A program made the translations under genes and the position numbers. The notes under the pieces were generated by a model, which was not told where the DNA came from, made no database searches, and saw nothing but the letters and a program-made list of their open reading frames with translations. Below are positions 1-9,932 of a DNA stretch of 64,000 nt, in pieces (the first letter of the stretch is position 1; every line of letters starts with the position of its first letter). The stretch is taken from positions 434,001-498,000 of the forward strand of contig OZ345362.1 of assembly GCA_977006965.1 (NCBI GenBank), written 5' to 3'. The stretch is from Phymatolithon calcareum (lineage: Eukaryota > Rhodophyta > Florideophyceae > Hapalidiales).

Positions 1-1159
1 AGTATAGCCAGTTCTGTGCTCTTTCTCTTCTGGAATCCAAGCTGGAGCCAAAGATTAGAGTATGTCCTGCGATTCTCGAGCACTGCTATCTGGTTCACCC
101 CATTTTTTTAAATTGCAGCAGAGACAAGATCAGTGAGAATCGTTTGACGTCCATCTTAAGTGTTTGTTCGTCAAGATGTTAGCAACTTTCATTTCGACCC
201 GCATATCTTGAGCAGATATGCATTCTGAAAGGGTTCGTTCGGGCTCATTGCCTCTAATGTCATCTTGCAACCCAAGTGGACGTCGCTCGGAACGAAGCGG
301 CTCGAGCGGCTCGAGCGGCTAGCTCCGGTCACTGACTGGGGTGCGTAGCCTGCGAGTTATTTGAGCTATGCAAGCTACTTTTGTCATGGGCAAAGCACTT
401 CGACTTCTACCGAACATTTCTGTGGCTCGCACAACCCAGACAAATCTGTTGAAATCTAGACGCTGTAGAACCGGTCATGCCAGGGATCGCCATGGGAATG
501 GCCGGATATGCGTAGTCCAAAAATGACAGCTCAGATATGTAGAGTTGAATAAAGAGGCTTACTTGGTCGTTGGTCGATATCGTTAGTCCATTTTCTCTAT
601 TGGATGGTCGACAGTCGATGGATGATACTTGTGGGTCGATGAGCCTAAGTACTAAAAAGAAGCAGCACACTAGATTGAAGATGGCCCACCATGGGCTGGT
701 AAGGGGACATCCATACGGGGAGGTCAGATCGCTTACCAAACTAACAAGGCCCACGGTAAGCGACGGAGAATGTATAGACTACTGGCCGGTAAATCTTGCG
801 CCGATACGGAAAGAGAAAGTACGTATTCGAGGTAGCGAGAAACGGAGGAAAATGAAGAGACTTCTCTTACAGCTTGCACAACAAGCAATATGGAAGGGCT
901 TGAGACGTCTTTGGACCAATGCGAACGATATTTCGGCAAATGATAGAATCCCGCGATCTGCAGACGCAAATTAGGGTCGTGGAGGGACTCCAACAACCAC
1001 CGTCTGGCGTAGAAAGGGATCCTTGCGCTCCTACGCAATGGGATCCAACCACTAATTCAGAAGGACAGCTCCAGTAACATGTTTTCAACCTTCACGATTC
1101 CTGTTTCGGCGAAGAATGATCCAGAGGAGAAGCGTACCGCGACAAAAGATTTCCTCTAG
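1..1159. other. No gene recognised
   Basis: Only short, unrelated open frames occur on both strands, and none has recognisable motifs. A short GC-rich run near 295-320 contains about three tandem copies of a CGGCTCGAG-like word. I see no tRNA, LTR end or terminal inverted repeat here. Confidence 0.4.
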
Positions 1160-1850
1160 AGCGAAATTCAGCACAACAAGCCGATGTCGAAATATGGACT
1201 GACAGAAGTGTCGGAAAAGTATCACATGAACTTGTCTGCGACCTGAATCATGAAGAACGAGTCTCCGTGAAATGGGAAGAGGGTTGGTATACTGCGACGT
1301 AGAGCAAATAAGTGATGGATACTAGAGTTGGAGATGATGGAGATGAGTTCAGCAATTGTGATTTGGGGACATAATTGTTACACAGGGTAGTTACTGAGAC
1401 CCAAGCTGCTCTGTTGTTGCTGAATTCCGGCGTTGAGGGCTTGTAAATAAAAACATACAATTTCCCCCCTGTATATTTGATCAGTTGCTGATCGCTGTCG
1501 CGGTCCGTGTGCCAAATTAGCGGGCACCATTCAAAGATCTGCGCAAGTTTGAATAGCTAATTGTAGTTCTCTTACGGGACGCAACTTGGGTGAAGTGCTG
1601 TAGGACCTATTATGCAAGATGTGTAATACCGACTCTAGCGAAACAGTTGAAAATCTATTTCTACGTTATAGTGGACCTTCTGCGTCCAGACGCACGTTTA
1701 TTGGACGAGTAGGTACCAAGACCGTAGAGGAACTATGCCGTGAGAGACCCACAGACGTACTCAAATTTCTGAACAATGAGAATCTGTTTTGGAACAGCTC
1801 AGTCGCTCACAATCTTCGAGAGCGAGCTTTTAGAAATAAAGAAGAAACCC
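1160..1850 (+). pseudogene. LINE ORF2 3' end: possible RNase H start and zinc-binding tail
   Basis: This is a decayed C-terminal part of a non-LTR retrotransposon polyprotein. The clearest part is at 1619-1690, where a segment CNTDSSETVENLFLRY matches the C-x2-C...ETVEHLLLRC segment of the better-preserved LINE copy at 7.6-8.2 kb (minus strand). Two of the expected metal ligands are lost (C to D, C to Y). It is followed by a VEELCRERPTDVLKFLNNE-like stretch that also has a counterpart there. A short EIWTDRS-like motif near 1190 could be the first aspartate of a LINE RNase H domain, but this is weak. Frames are interrupted, so no product is expected. It is joined at about 1850 to a different LINE fragment. 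Confidence 0.5.
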
Positions 1851-1856
1851 ACCGCC

Positions 1857-2275
1857 TGGAATATCTCGGTACAACGATCGATAACAAAGGCGTAATCGAC
1901 CAAGCTTCCCTGAAACGCCTCTCCAAAGCGAAAGGTATAATCCTTGCCCTCCGGGATAATGGCGTTACAGCTAAAAGACTGACGACACAAAATGCATATC
2001 CATCTACAAGGCCTTGCTCCATTTCCATGGGAATACGCACTGCACCTAAAGCCGTAGACAAAGGCCATTCAATCGTATGTGGAACAGGTAGAAGGACAGT
2101 TCTACTCCCTTACGTTTGGACACATTGCTAGGCGGAATAATGATCGAATGCGAATGCTGTGCAGAATCACACCACAAGAGCTCAGACGCAAGAAATTAGG
2201 AGAGCACTTTGCGAAGTCTCTCGTGTTCCGAGAGGGGAAGCGTCCGAAATACAATTTCAATGGCGTCATTCTGTA
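1857..2275 (+). pseudogene. LINE reverse transcriptase C-terminal fragment
   Basis: The fragment begins with EYLGTTID, the conserved RT motif-E/thumb entry seen in LINE reverse transcriptases (F/Y-x-YLG). A charged helix (KRLSKAKGIILALRDNG) follows. After a frameshift near 2080 comes a C-terminal segment RMRMLCRITPQELRRKKL typical of the region after the thumb. It lacks the catalytic palm, so it is a 5'-truncated, frameshifted copy. The same EYLGTTID start recurs at 2826, which shows that two related copies lie in tandem. Confidence 0.6.
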
Positions 2276-2529
2276 GTTTCGCGATTTGAGTCGTGATCTC
2301 TCACGTCCACTGAGATTTTTTGCACCAATACTTCCTTCGCTTGGCTCCAGGCTCTCGGGATATGTGATATTTTATTTTAAAAGGTTCCAGAACCTCAATT
2401 TGAGAAACAGGGCAGCTTCTCAAACTTGTGCATTCTATTCTCTTAAAATCACATTAATTCAAATTTCTCTTCTCGCCAGGGGCCAGGTGAGCGTTCTGAC
2501 TTCACATTCGTCTGTTTGTCGATTTCGGT

Positions 2530-2826
2530 GGATCGTGGTGCTCGCTGGAGCGCTATGAGCTCACTCAGAGCACCGGTCCCAAAGTACGTCGCCAAGGTTG
2601 AGTTTCTCCCCAGAGGGTCTCTCTTGAAAATCTCTCATAGCCATTTAGGCGCTGGTTTCGTAGCACTCCTAGTAGCTTGTTCGTCTTGTCTATTGGATAT
2701 TATTCGCACTTCTTTTGCCTCCTTCCAGCATCCAGCGATTTCCTCTAGTCGACGCTTCTTCGACATCATGCGGTCTTCTGCTTCTTTCAACGCTCCTTTA
2801 AGGTTCTCCTCCTTTCTAACATACCC
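2530..2826 (-). pseudogene. LINE post-RT charged segment, antisense fragment
   Basis: On the minus strand a charged, probably helical stretch begins YVRKEENLKGALKEAEDRM and continues with KKRRLEEIAGCWKEAKEVRI. It matches a minus-strand segment at 15.55-15.68 kb (YLRNEENIGKALKQAEEGKM...KRRFENAIQVWQKMRIA). This is therefore a dispersed LINE-family segment lying antisense to the flanking LINE fragments. It ends abruptly where the plus-strand EYLGTTID copy starts, as expected for one element inserted into another. Confidence 0.5.
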
Positions 2827-3598
2827 TGAATATCTCGGGACGACAATTGACGCGAACGGAATCCGCGACGACAAGCTCCTGGAGCGATTCAAAAGCGCAA
2901 GCACGAAAGTACGGCTCCTGAGCACGCTAGGCATGACAAGAACAGGATATAGCACTGAGAAGAGCATCAGGCTCTTCAAACCCTTCATTAAGCCCGTATA
3001 TGAGTACGCCGCGCATATAACCCCCGATACAATCCGAGTATCGAGAGCAGCAGCCAAAATCCAAAAGGACATAGCAACGGTACTGTTCGGGAAGTGGGCA
3101 GCGCGACACTGGAGAAGACTAATGGAACTATGTCTAAAAGAACCATGGGAGTTTCGCCGACAACACCTCCGTTTAAAGTTAAGAAGAAGACTTGAAATCG
3201 TTGTGAAAGAGACAAACAACGCTGGGGCAGAGCTGGAACTCGAAACCCTTGACCAGGTCCAAGAATCGAAAAATTCGAATGACATCGAAGACAGATATGC
3301 GCTTCGACGAATATGGGAACTGCAAGAAGAACGCCGCGCCAGGAGAATTACGTTTTCAGAGAATGATCAACCGCACCACGCAGTGAGGATGAAAGACAGC
3401 AGGCACAGGGTTCTGTGCGCAAGATGGTTCGTAGGTCACTTTCCAAGAAATCTGCCAAGTTAATAGACAAGATGGGCGGTCAAGGAGCATGGGGCAGTTA
3501 GAACGCTCAACAGTATACTGAAGAGGCCTGAATGGACTCCTGCAAAGGAGAACAATGTAGCACGAGCCATTGACGAGATACTACGAAATTCGGACTAA
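2823..3598 (+). pseudogene. LINE reverse transcriptase thumb and C-terminal domain
   Basis: The longest plus-strand LINE piece of the cluster. It reads EYLGTTIDANGIRDDKLLER, then IRLFKPFIKPVYEYAAH (thumb, consensus I/L-F-K-S-x-I-x-P-x-x-EYA), then a basic helical region with ALRRIWELQEERRARR and RHRVLCARWFVGHFP. Two adjacent in-frame stops (TAA TAG near 3461-3466) interrupt it. The same frame then continues with VRTLNSILKRPEW and ends ARAIDEILRNSD at 3595. The equivalent tail ALDELL occurs in the next LINE copy. There is no palm domain, so it is a 5'-truncated copy. A CAATAAA tail-like sequence follows near 3680. Confidence 0.65.
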
Positions 3599-3769
3599 GT
3601 CAATCGAAGTTCGAGTTTAGTACATCGCACGCTTAGTAAGGTGCCGACTTTATCCAAGTTGGGACACATGGTACCTTCTCAATAAATCCAATTAATTACG
3701 AACATCGTGAAAAGCGTACTGATTTGGACCAAGGAAACGGCAGGTCATATCTTCAGGCTCTCAGGGAGG

Positions 3770-4860
3770 CGGCTAAGGACTCTTAGGGAGGTAGAATACC
3801 TCCGGGTAACACTAACGGAACAGGGAGTTTCAGACACCAAACTGTCAGAGAAGATCAAGAAATCCAAAAATGTGGTTGGGTATCTCCGCCGGTTGGTAGT
3901 GTTTACTAATGGTGTCCATCTGGCTGTACAAATCTCTCGTGCAGTCAAGATGGGAATATGTTCTTCACCGCACACCTCGGACCGAGAAGGTGGCCTCGGA
4001 AGTCCGAAAGGTTGAATCTATGTTCTTCGGGCAAATCCTTGGGAAACCAGGAAAAGAACATTGGACAGGTGCAGGGCCATGTGTCAAATCCTCCAACCCG
4101 AAGGAAGAAGAGACGTCCTTTCAAGACGCTTTCGGCAGAGATTGATAAGAAAACGGGATGCGCTGATATCTAGTCCAACAGCACAGATCTAGAAGAAGGA
4201 ACTTCGAGAAGCGGAGAGAGATATTGTCCACTCGAAAGTGAATAGCTTCCTGTGCGAAGCAGCAAACGAAACGACAGCTAAGACGAACATCAAGAAATAC
4301 CAAAGAAACAAGATAGTGGAGACCGCAGAGGATGTGGAAAAGTCGAAAAGAACGACCTATACCGCACGCGAAAGTGTCGTTACCCCCACACCTTCTCTTC
4401 AATTCAAAAAGACATAGAGCACTTGCCATCAAGTGGTCATATGGAATGTTCCTTCCAATGAGCACCTCTACCGTTATCGAACTCACCGGCCAATGTGGGA
4501 AAGATGCCAACGAAGACGTGATAAATGGCCTCGCAAAGGACGCACCCTCCAAAGACGACAGTGCCTGGACAAATCGAGCACTCGACGAGCTCCTAACCAT
4601 GTTTCAGGCTGTGGACGAGTAAGGACTGCCCGAAACTTGAGATCACAGCGTGTCACTGGACAGGGGAGATATTTTCCCCCTCGAGATCCAGAAAGGAGAC
4701 CAGAGGTGGGTTTTTTGTAGTCCACAGAATCGTGCTACACCAACAAGAAAAGAGAACGGCTCCATAGATCTAGCCAAAACCTCTTGGCCCTAGGAAAGTT
4801 GCCCCAAACGTCAGCAGATGCGTTGGTATCTTTTAAATAATCTAGCCTTCTTCTTCTTCA
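3770..4860 (+). pseudogene. LINE copy: RT thumb to 3' UTR with (TTC)n tail
   Basis: Frameshifted C-terminal half of a LINE. VEYLRVTLTEQGVSDTKL corresponds to the EYLGTTID segment of the neighbours. SLVQSRWEYVLHRTPRTE corresponds to the thumb, and after a gap the terminal part contains HRALAIKWSYGMF and NRALDELLTMF. The stop is at 4619-4621. The 3' UTR from about 4766 to 4860 is nearly identical to 49611-49707 and ends in a short TTC microsatellite tail. This marks the true 3' terminus of this LINE family. It is inserted directly against a minus-strand LINE fragment. Confidence 0.6.
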
Positions 4861-5150
4861 AGTGGATAGCATACTCCCATTTGGGGAGAATCAACGATTC
4901 GAAAATCTTGATACTCGTCCATTCTCTATGCTTTGCGCAACTCCTTTCCTGCAGAAAGAACCTGCGCTTTGGAAGTCCTTTATACTCTGTTTTCTCTCTT
5001 GAGCTTGTATCCTGACAGGCTTCGTTCCAGGGTCTCCATGTGGTGTTGGACCTTGTCCCCGAATCTCTCCATCATCGCAGTTGTGGAAACCTGTGGAATC
5101 TTCCACATGCGTATTGCAGCCCTAATTGTCTGTGTTTAACTTTGGGAAAC
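4861..5150 (-). pseudogene. LINE RT thumb fragment, antisense
   Basis: The minus strand reads IKIFESLILPKWEYAIHL, the thumb motif of LINE reverse transcriptases, next to the plus-strand LINE tail. Sequence further upstream on this strand is open in short frames but not alignable by eye. The DNA around the motif is clearly related to 15.93-15.98 kb, where the tryptophan of K-W-EYA has become a TAG stop. Confidence 0.45.
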
Positions 5151-5712
5151 TTAAGAATTGCTGGCAACTCTCTTGTCTTGCCATATGGGATTTTCCGTTT
5201 TCTTTTTGACCCGAGGCGCCTTCCTTCCATGATCATAAACGACGTTTGAAGACTTCCGGCCGTCTTGTTGTTCTGAATGTGCCATAGTTGAAGCGATAGT
5301 GCTCCCGTATGTAGGAATTCAGGCAGATTTTATAACCTTCCTGGGCTGACTCAGTAGGGAGATCGGCCTGCAACTCGCCGCGATGTGCAGTTGGCCCTTC
5401 CTTTATATTAAAATAAGTGTTGTGATAGCGAGGTAGGCTTGGAGACTGCCTGCCTTAGCAGAATTTAAAACGATCTGCTTTTTTATTCGAATCATAAAAC
5501 CGAAATTTTGGAGACTTTGCTTTGATGGCGTCCAACAGTCTAGCTCCACAGAGAAGGCGAGCTGTGTCGCGCTTCTCCTTACTAGAATTCCCGAACGCCG
5601 TCCTGTAACTCTTAGGAATCTCCTCCCGGACAAGCAACGCTTGCCGGAGAAACGGATTGCCGTAGTTGTAGCGGTGCGATAGCTTCACGACTACTGCGAA
5701 AGACTATGAAGA
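5151..5712. other. No gene recognised
   Basis: A minus-strand frame at 5455-5688 encodes a lysine-rich stretch without known motifs. Nothing else is supported. Confidence 0.35.
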
Positions 5713-6300
5713 TTGGGTGGGTGCTCAACAAAAAAACGCGGACTGACAAATGAAAAGCTCACCTGTCAAACTTCCGCCGACAAATCTGATATCGCACGAT
5801 TCCTTGTGGGAAACGGACAGCCAGTGTACCAAAGAGCTCCGCACCCTGTTCACTGCCTTACGCGCGGTTCACGTCTCGTTTCAGGCACGTTCCGAAGTGC
5901 GTGCCACCGTGTGAACGCGTCTGCAAGTTTGCGATGCATGTAGTGGAGATCAAGGTTTCTTCGGCGTCCTGCGTGATATAGGGAATTCGATCCGCGATGT
6001 TCAGACTCTGAAGCAGTTGCTGGCGACCGTGCGCTCCGCTGAAACTGTCGCTCAAGCATTCGATCCTGCGCCGCGTCGCTCCGCGTTGCCAACCGCCGCC
6101 GCCGTGTGTGCGCGACCGTGAATCTAAGGCATAGAATCTTGGCCTCGCATCGTAGCGCTGCGTGGCGCAACCCGGTGAGAGGGTTGCATGGAAATCATCC
6201 GGAACACGTCCTTTGCTCTCTCGTCACAAGTCTAAGGGTTCTTCCAGGCGACCCCCGGTTGTGGCGCCGGACGCTGTCGGGCGACTTAGGTTGACGCTAG
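5713..6300 (+). repeat. Dispersed repeat family X, copy 1 (gag-like coding remnant?)
   Basis: This segment is related along its length to the minus strand of 24.2-24.93 kb. Corresponding landmarks in order are a GGG(T/A)GGG start with TCAAC(A/G)AAAA, a CACGTTC...GTGTGAACGCGTCT block, GGAGATCAA with TTCTTCGGCGTCC, and CCGGTTGTGGCGCC. One frame of copy 1 encodes FFGVLRDIGNSIRD followed by VQTLKQLLATVRSAETV, and the equivalent frame of copy 2 gives FFGVQLNLRNSV. This suggests a once-coding helical protein such as a retroelement gag, but I recognise no domain. Both copies carry stops. Confidence 0.5.
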
Positions 6301-7319
6301 AGCATCTTAGCGTGTGGCCGCTCCTCAACTGCCGCTGGTTCCAGCTCGAGACTGCGTCGAGCGATTTGGCTCGGCACGAGAATCCTTCGCGCGGCGCTGC
6401 TTCTCGACTGCCACTGGTTGCGGCTCCAAGACAGTCTTTACCGATGTCGATCAACGCCCCGATGTCATCGCGCGTGGTTGCTTTCCGGCTGCCACCGGAT
6501 GTGCCGCCGCGACATAACAAACGGTATCGATCCATGCCGGGCACCGGCAGTAGTTGTGTTGTAGTTGCGTGTATGCCATCAACGGTGGTCGGCGCGCAGA
6601 TTATGATCTCAAGAGGTACAGTAGGTGATGGCAAGATTGAGGTCGGCAAATCTGAGAAGATCGCCATACCTCCGCACCGTCTCTGGCCTTGCTGCTCCGA
6701 CAAAGGGTGTTCTTCGAAAAGGGTATTGCTTGTCGCCATTGTCGTGGGAGACGCTTCAGTTTTCCAAATCTCTCTCATAGTGCCAGTATCATGTCCAAGT
6801 CAGCCTTCTTTCCAGGCTTTGCTAAGGCTGAGCTAATATCCTTAGGCGTCACTTTCCCTGGTTCAGTCCTGTCGGCGTGCTCGCTTTACATGTTATGTTG
6901 TTCCATGTACGAAATATCGCAGGTCTTCGGCGGTTCCTTCGCAGTTTGGATTTTTTTCGATTTCAAGTAAAGCGTCCTAGTGTGTAGTTTACTAACCACC
7001 TCAATTGAGGGTAAATCCCTCAATTCAGGGATGATTTAAAAGCTCGAAACGATCTATAAAACGAAGGCGAAATTGCTCGCTCATGCCAGAGTCGTAAAGC
7101 CAAGCTTGTCTTCTGTGCGAGGAGTAGAGCAATTACTACCTGAAAATCACATCGTGCTTAGCTAGGAACAAATATATGCTGTCTACTCTTAAGAATCAGA
7201 CATGCTGTGCCGCAACAAAATGACTCCCGTCTACGGGTCGGTGCAGCCAAACATGCGAAGGAAAGGAAGGCGCTTACTTCAGAAGAATGTCGTACACTAT
7301 AGGCAGCCATTTCAAAGTC
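6301..7319. other. No gene recognised; possible continuation of family X
   Basis: A plus-strand frame (6162-6836) is open for 224 codons and GC-rich, but its composition looks like chance openness. A CxxC pair occurs near 6739 in another frame. There is no clear homologue at the second family X locus in this part. Confidence 0.3.
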
Positions 7320-7579
7320 AATAAATGTGAATAGTACGGCTCAGGATGCAATTGAAGAGCAGATCGGTTGTCTCGCAAGTACGTCACTGTGCGTAAAATG
7401 GTTCCTAGTTCAGCACCCAGCGAAGAAGATTAAGATTGCGACCATCAAGATTGTTAGCCTCAATTCAGAAAAACCTGTTGATCGTGCTTCAGCCCGTTCG
7501 GCACCTTGGGCCGAGCCCACAGTAGAAAAGTTTAGCATTGCCCAATCCTGCTTACAGTACCCGTGTTCGCCAACCTGCA

Positions 7580-8167
7580 TCAGAGAACGCCAAATTTCCT
7601 GCTCCATTTGCAACTAAAAGCTAACCAATAGACCAACCAAGCTAGAACACAGTCCTCAGAAGCAACAGGCGCCTTTTTGGGGGCTCTCTTCGCTACGCCC
7701 TCTAAGATTTTTGCGATGTTTTCAAACAGCCACTCACTACTCAGAAACCTGAGTACTTCGACCCGTTTCTCAATGCATATTTCCTCCACCGTTCTGCTGA
7801 ATACTCTAAGAATAGTCTGGCACATTGTTAAATTCCGTCCCCTACAACGTAGGAGTAGATGCTCCACGGTCTCCTTGGTTCCCACAGAGCATGTCTTGCA
7901 TATAGGGTCATAGTCAACGGGAACATCTTGAAAAACTGTTACCAGCGAGCAACATAGTGCGGCAAGTTGATGGAGAGTAGTGTCAGCGCGCTTGTGGCTT
8001 ATATTGCGCTCTGGGGGAAACAACTGCATACTCCTACGCTTTGTCGACTTGTGCCGATTGACAAACGATCGCGCAGATTCTATGGTTAGGGGTGTATTTT
8101 GATGCCTTTTCGAGCAAGGACGTCGGTTTTTTCGTTCCCAGGGAGCCCACAGTAGTTTGGGATTCAA
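7580..8167 (-). pseudogene. LINE ORF2 C-terminus: RNase H end and zinc-binding domain
   Basis: On the minus strand a frame at the start reads IPNYCGLPGNEKTD followed by VLARKG. This is the conserved C-terminal motif of LINE-encoded RNase H (W-I/V-P-x-H-C-G-x-x-GNE-x-AD-x-LAK-x-G). The tryptophan before I-P is a TGA stop (8164-8166), and the histidine is Y. After a frameshift the main frame gives CKTCSVGTKETVEHLLLRC, a C-x2-C...H...C zinc-binding segment, then VEEICIEKRVEVLRFLSSE. This shows that at least one LINE family here carried an RNase H domain, as in I, R1 and Tad-type clades. The copy is inactive. Confidence 0.65.
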
Positions 8168-9203
8168 ATTGCTTCGAAAGTGATTACAACAATGTTTGTT
8201 AGGGTTAGGTATGTCTCGTATGCGTGGTTTGGTTTATCTTGACTCCGTTGGTTTCTTCCTTGAGTTCTTCCTCTACTGGGGGTACTGAACTAGGTCTTAT
8301 ATAGACTTTAGACCTCTCTAAAAATATCTAAAAATCTATCATACTTCAAACATCATAATTCTGAATCTAGACTTAACTAGATAGTTCTGATATATAATCA
8401 ACCAATCCTATTTCTACAAATGTCTAAATCATGCTTTCTGAATGTTGTGGATTGTTCACGGACAATCTAGCATGTGCTGCTAGCTTGCTGCCAGCGCAGC
8501 ATCGGAAGCCTCTAGACGCTTCCAGCAACATGCTTTGTCGCAGTGATCATGTCATCAATCAGCCTTCCCATAGTATCCAACAGCTTGTCATCTCCCCATG
8601 CATCCATCTTTGCCCGGTCAGCGCATCGAGGACGCTTTTTCTGTCCGCAAACGAGTGAATGTGTTTCGCGCATGGGATTCGCAAGTGTTCTATCTCCTGA
8701 AACACGTGGAGAGTGTTTCGGCGTCGAACTACGAACCCACTGCTCCAATGGTCATTTCGTGTGAGCACATTCCGGCAACCTTCTTGGTTGATAACTCATT
8801 TCTAATCTGTAAAGGTCATCCAGATTGTCAGCAGCACGTGACGACGCAAAAATAACATGAAGTACTGATCCAGCAATTCATCGATACGGCATTTAGCTCC
8901 AGTAGTACTCGTCCACATTCATTCAATTTATATCGCACAATAACGCGAGAGAGCGGTGTTCGAGCCCGCTTCATTCCCACCGAGAAGAAAAGGAAGAATT
9001 CGAATGCCATGACGACTACTTTTGCGGCGCAAATCAACCGTAAAGTTTGCAAAGTGAGGAAAATGAGTGCCATATATTCATCATGTAGCAAGCTTATGGT
9101 GGCGAAACATGGATCTGTCACATTCAATTGGTTGAGACTGTTTCACGAATCGCGTTGTTGATACCCATAAGCTTAACGCTGTCGAAGAGCCTAGTATTAG
9201 AGA
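8168..9203. other. AT-rich non-coding stretch
   Basis: 8300-8430 is strongly AT-rich with repeated TCTAGA/TCTAAA words. Open frames at 8431-8855 overlap on both strands without motifs. I see nothing to annotate. Confidence 0.35.
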
Positions 9204-9609
9204 GCAGCGTTTTATTCCGCCGGACTAATCCAGTCATCCGTCGCTCCGGTCGCGATATTGTTGCACTTTTGGATATACGTTTGACTTTCTGATGGAAATT
9301 TGGTGGATTCCTGGATAGTTTTTTTGTTATCAAAATCTATCAGCGAACTAGTAAAACTTAAATGATTTCTGGACCGAGTGATAATTTGTCGACTTCCGGC
9401 TTCCAAGCAGCCTTTTATTCCGCCGGACTAATCCAGTCATCCGTCGCTCCGGTCGCGATATTGTTGCACTTTTGTATATACGTTTGACTTTCTGATGGAA
9501 ATTTGGTGGATTCCTGGATAATTTTTTTGTTGTCAAAATCTATCAGCGAACTAGTAAAACCTAAATGATTTCTGGACCGAGTGATAGTTTGTCGACTTCC
9601 GGCTTCCAA
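9204..9609. repeat. Tandem dimer of a 203-bp unit
   Basis: Two adjacent copies (about 9204-9406 and 9407-9609) have a period of 203 bp and are about 97% identical, differing at roughly five or six positions. Each starts GCAGC(G/C)TTTTATTCCGCC and ends GACTTCCGGCTTCCAAG. The sequence after the second copy (9610-9700) is rich in CGGAT/GGATT words, also seen at 14.5-14.8 kb. No coding motif is visible. Confidence 0.75.
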
Positions 9610-9932
9610 GTGTCGATATGGATGTATGTCAACTTCTTCCGGATCCATTACGGATGGATGCAGAATCAAATCGAACCGGATTGGATAAGTACCGGATTGA
9701 TTCGGGATATGATATCGTGTAAGGGCCTTTCAGAAAGGTGGCAATCGACAAATGAGTATATATTTGAGTGATCTTCATAATGTCATAAGGACAAGAGTCT
9801 AGAAGCATTCCCCTGCTAGAAGCCTTTCAACAGTATAAAGAAGCTCTCCTCCAGATCGGTATGTTCGTCCTCCGAATTAGTTCCTATCATCGTCCTCCTT
9901 TCTGAGTGAGCCCGTTTCTTTTTCACTCCAAG

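Noticed and set aside
6162-6836. 224-codon GC-rich plus-strand gene
   Set aside because: Overlaps an equally long minus-strand frame, shows no motif and lies in a decayed repeat. Openness is probably compositional.
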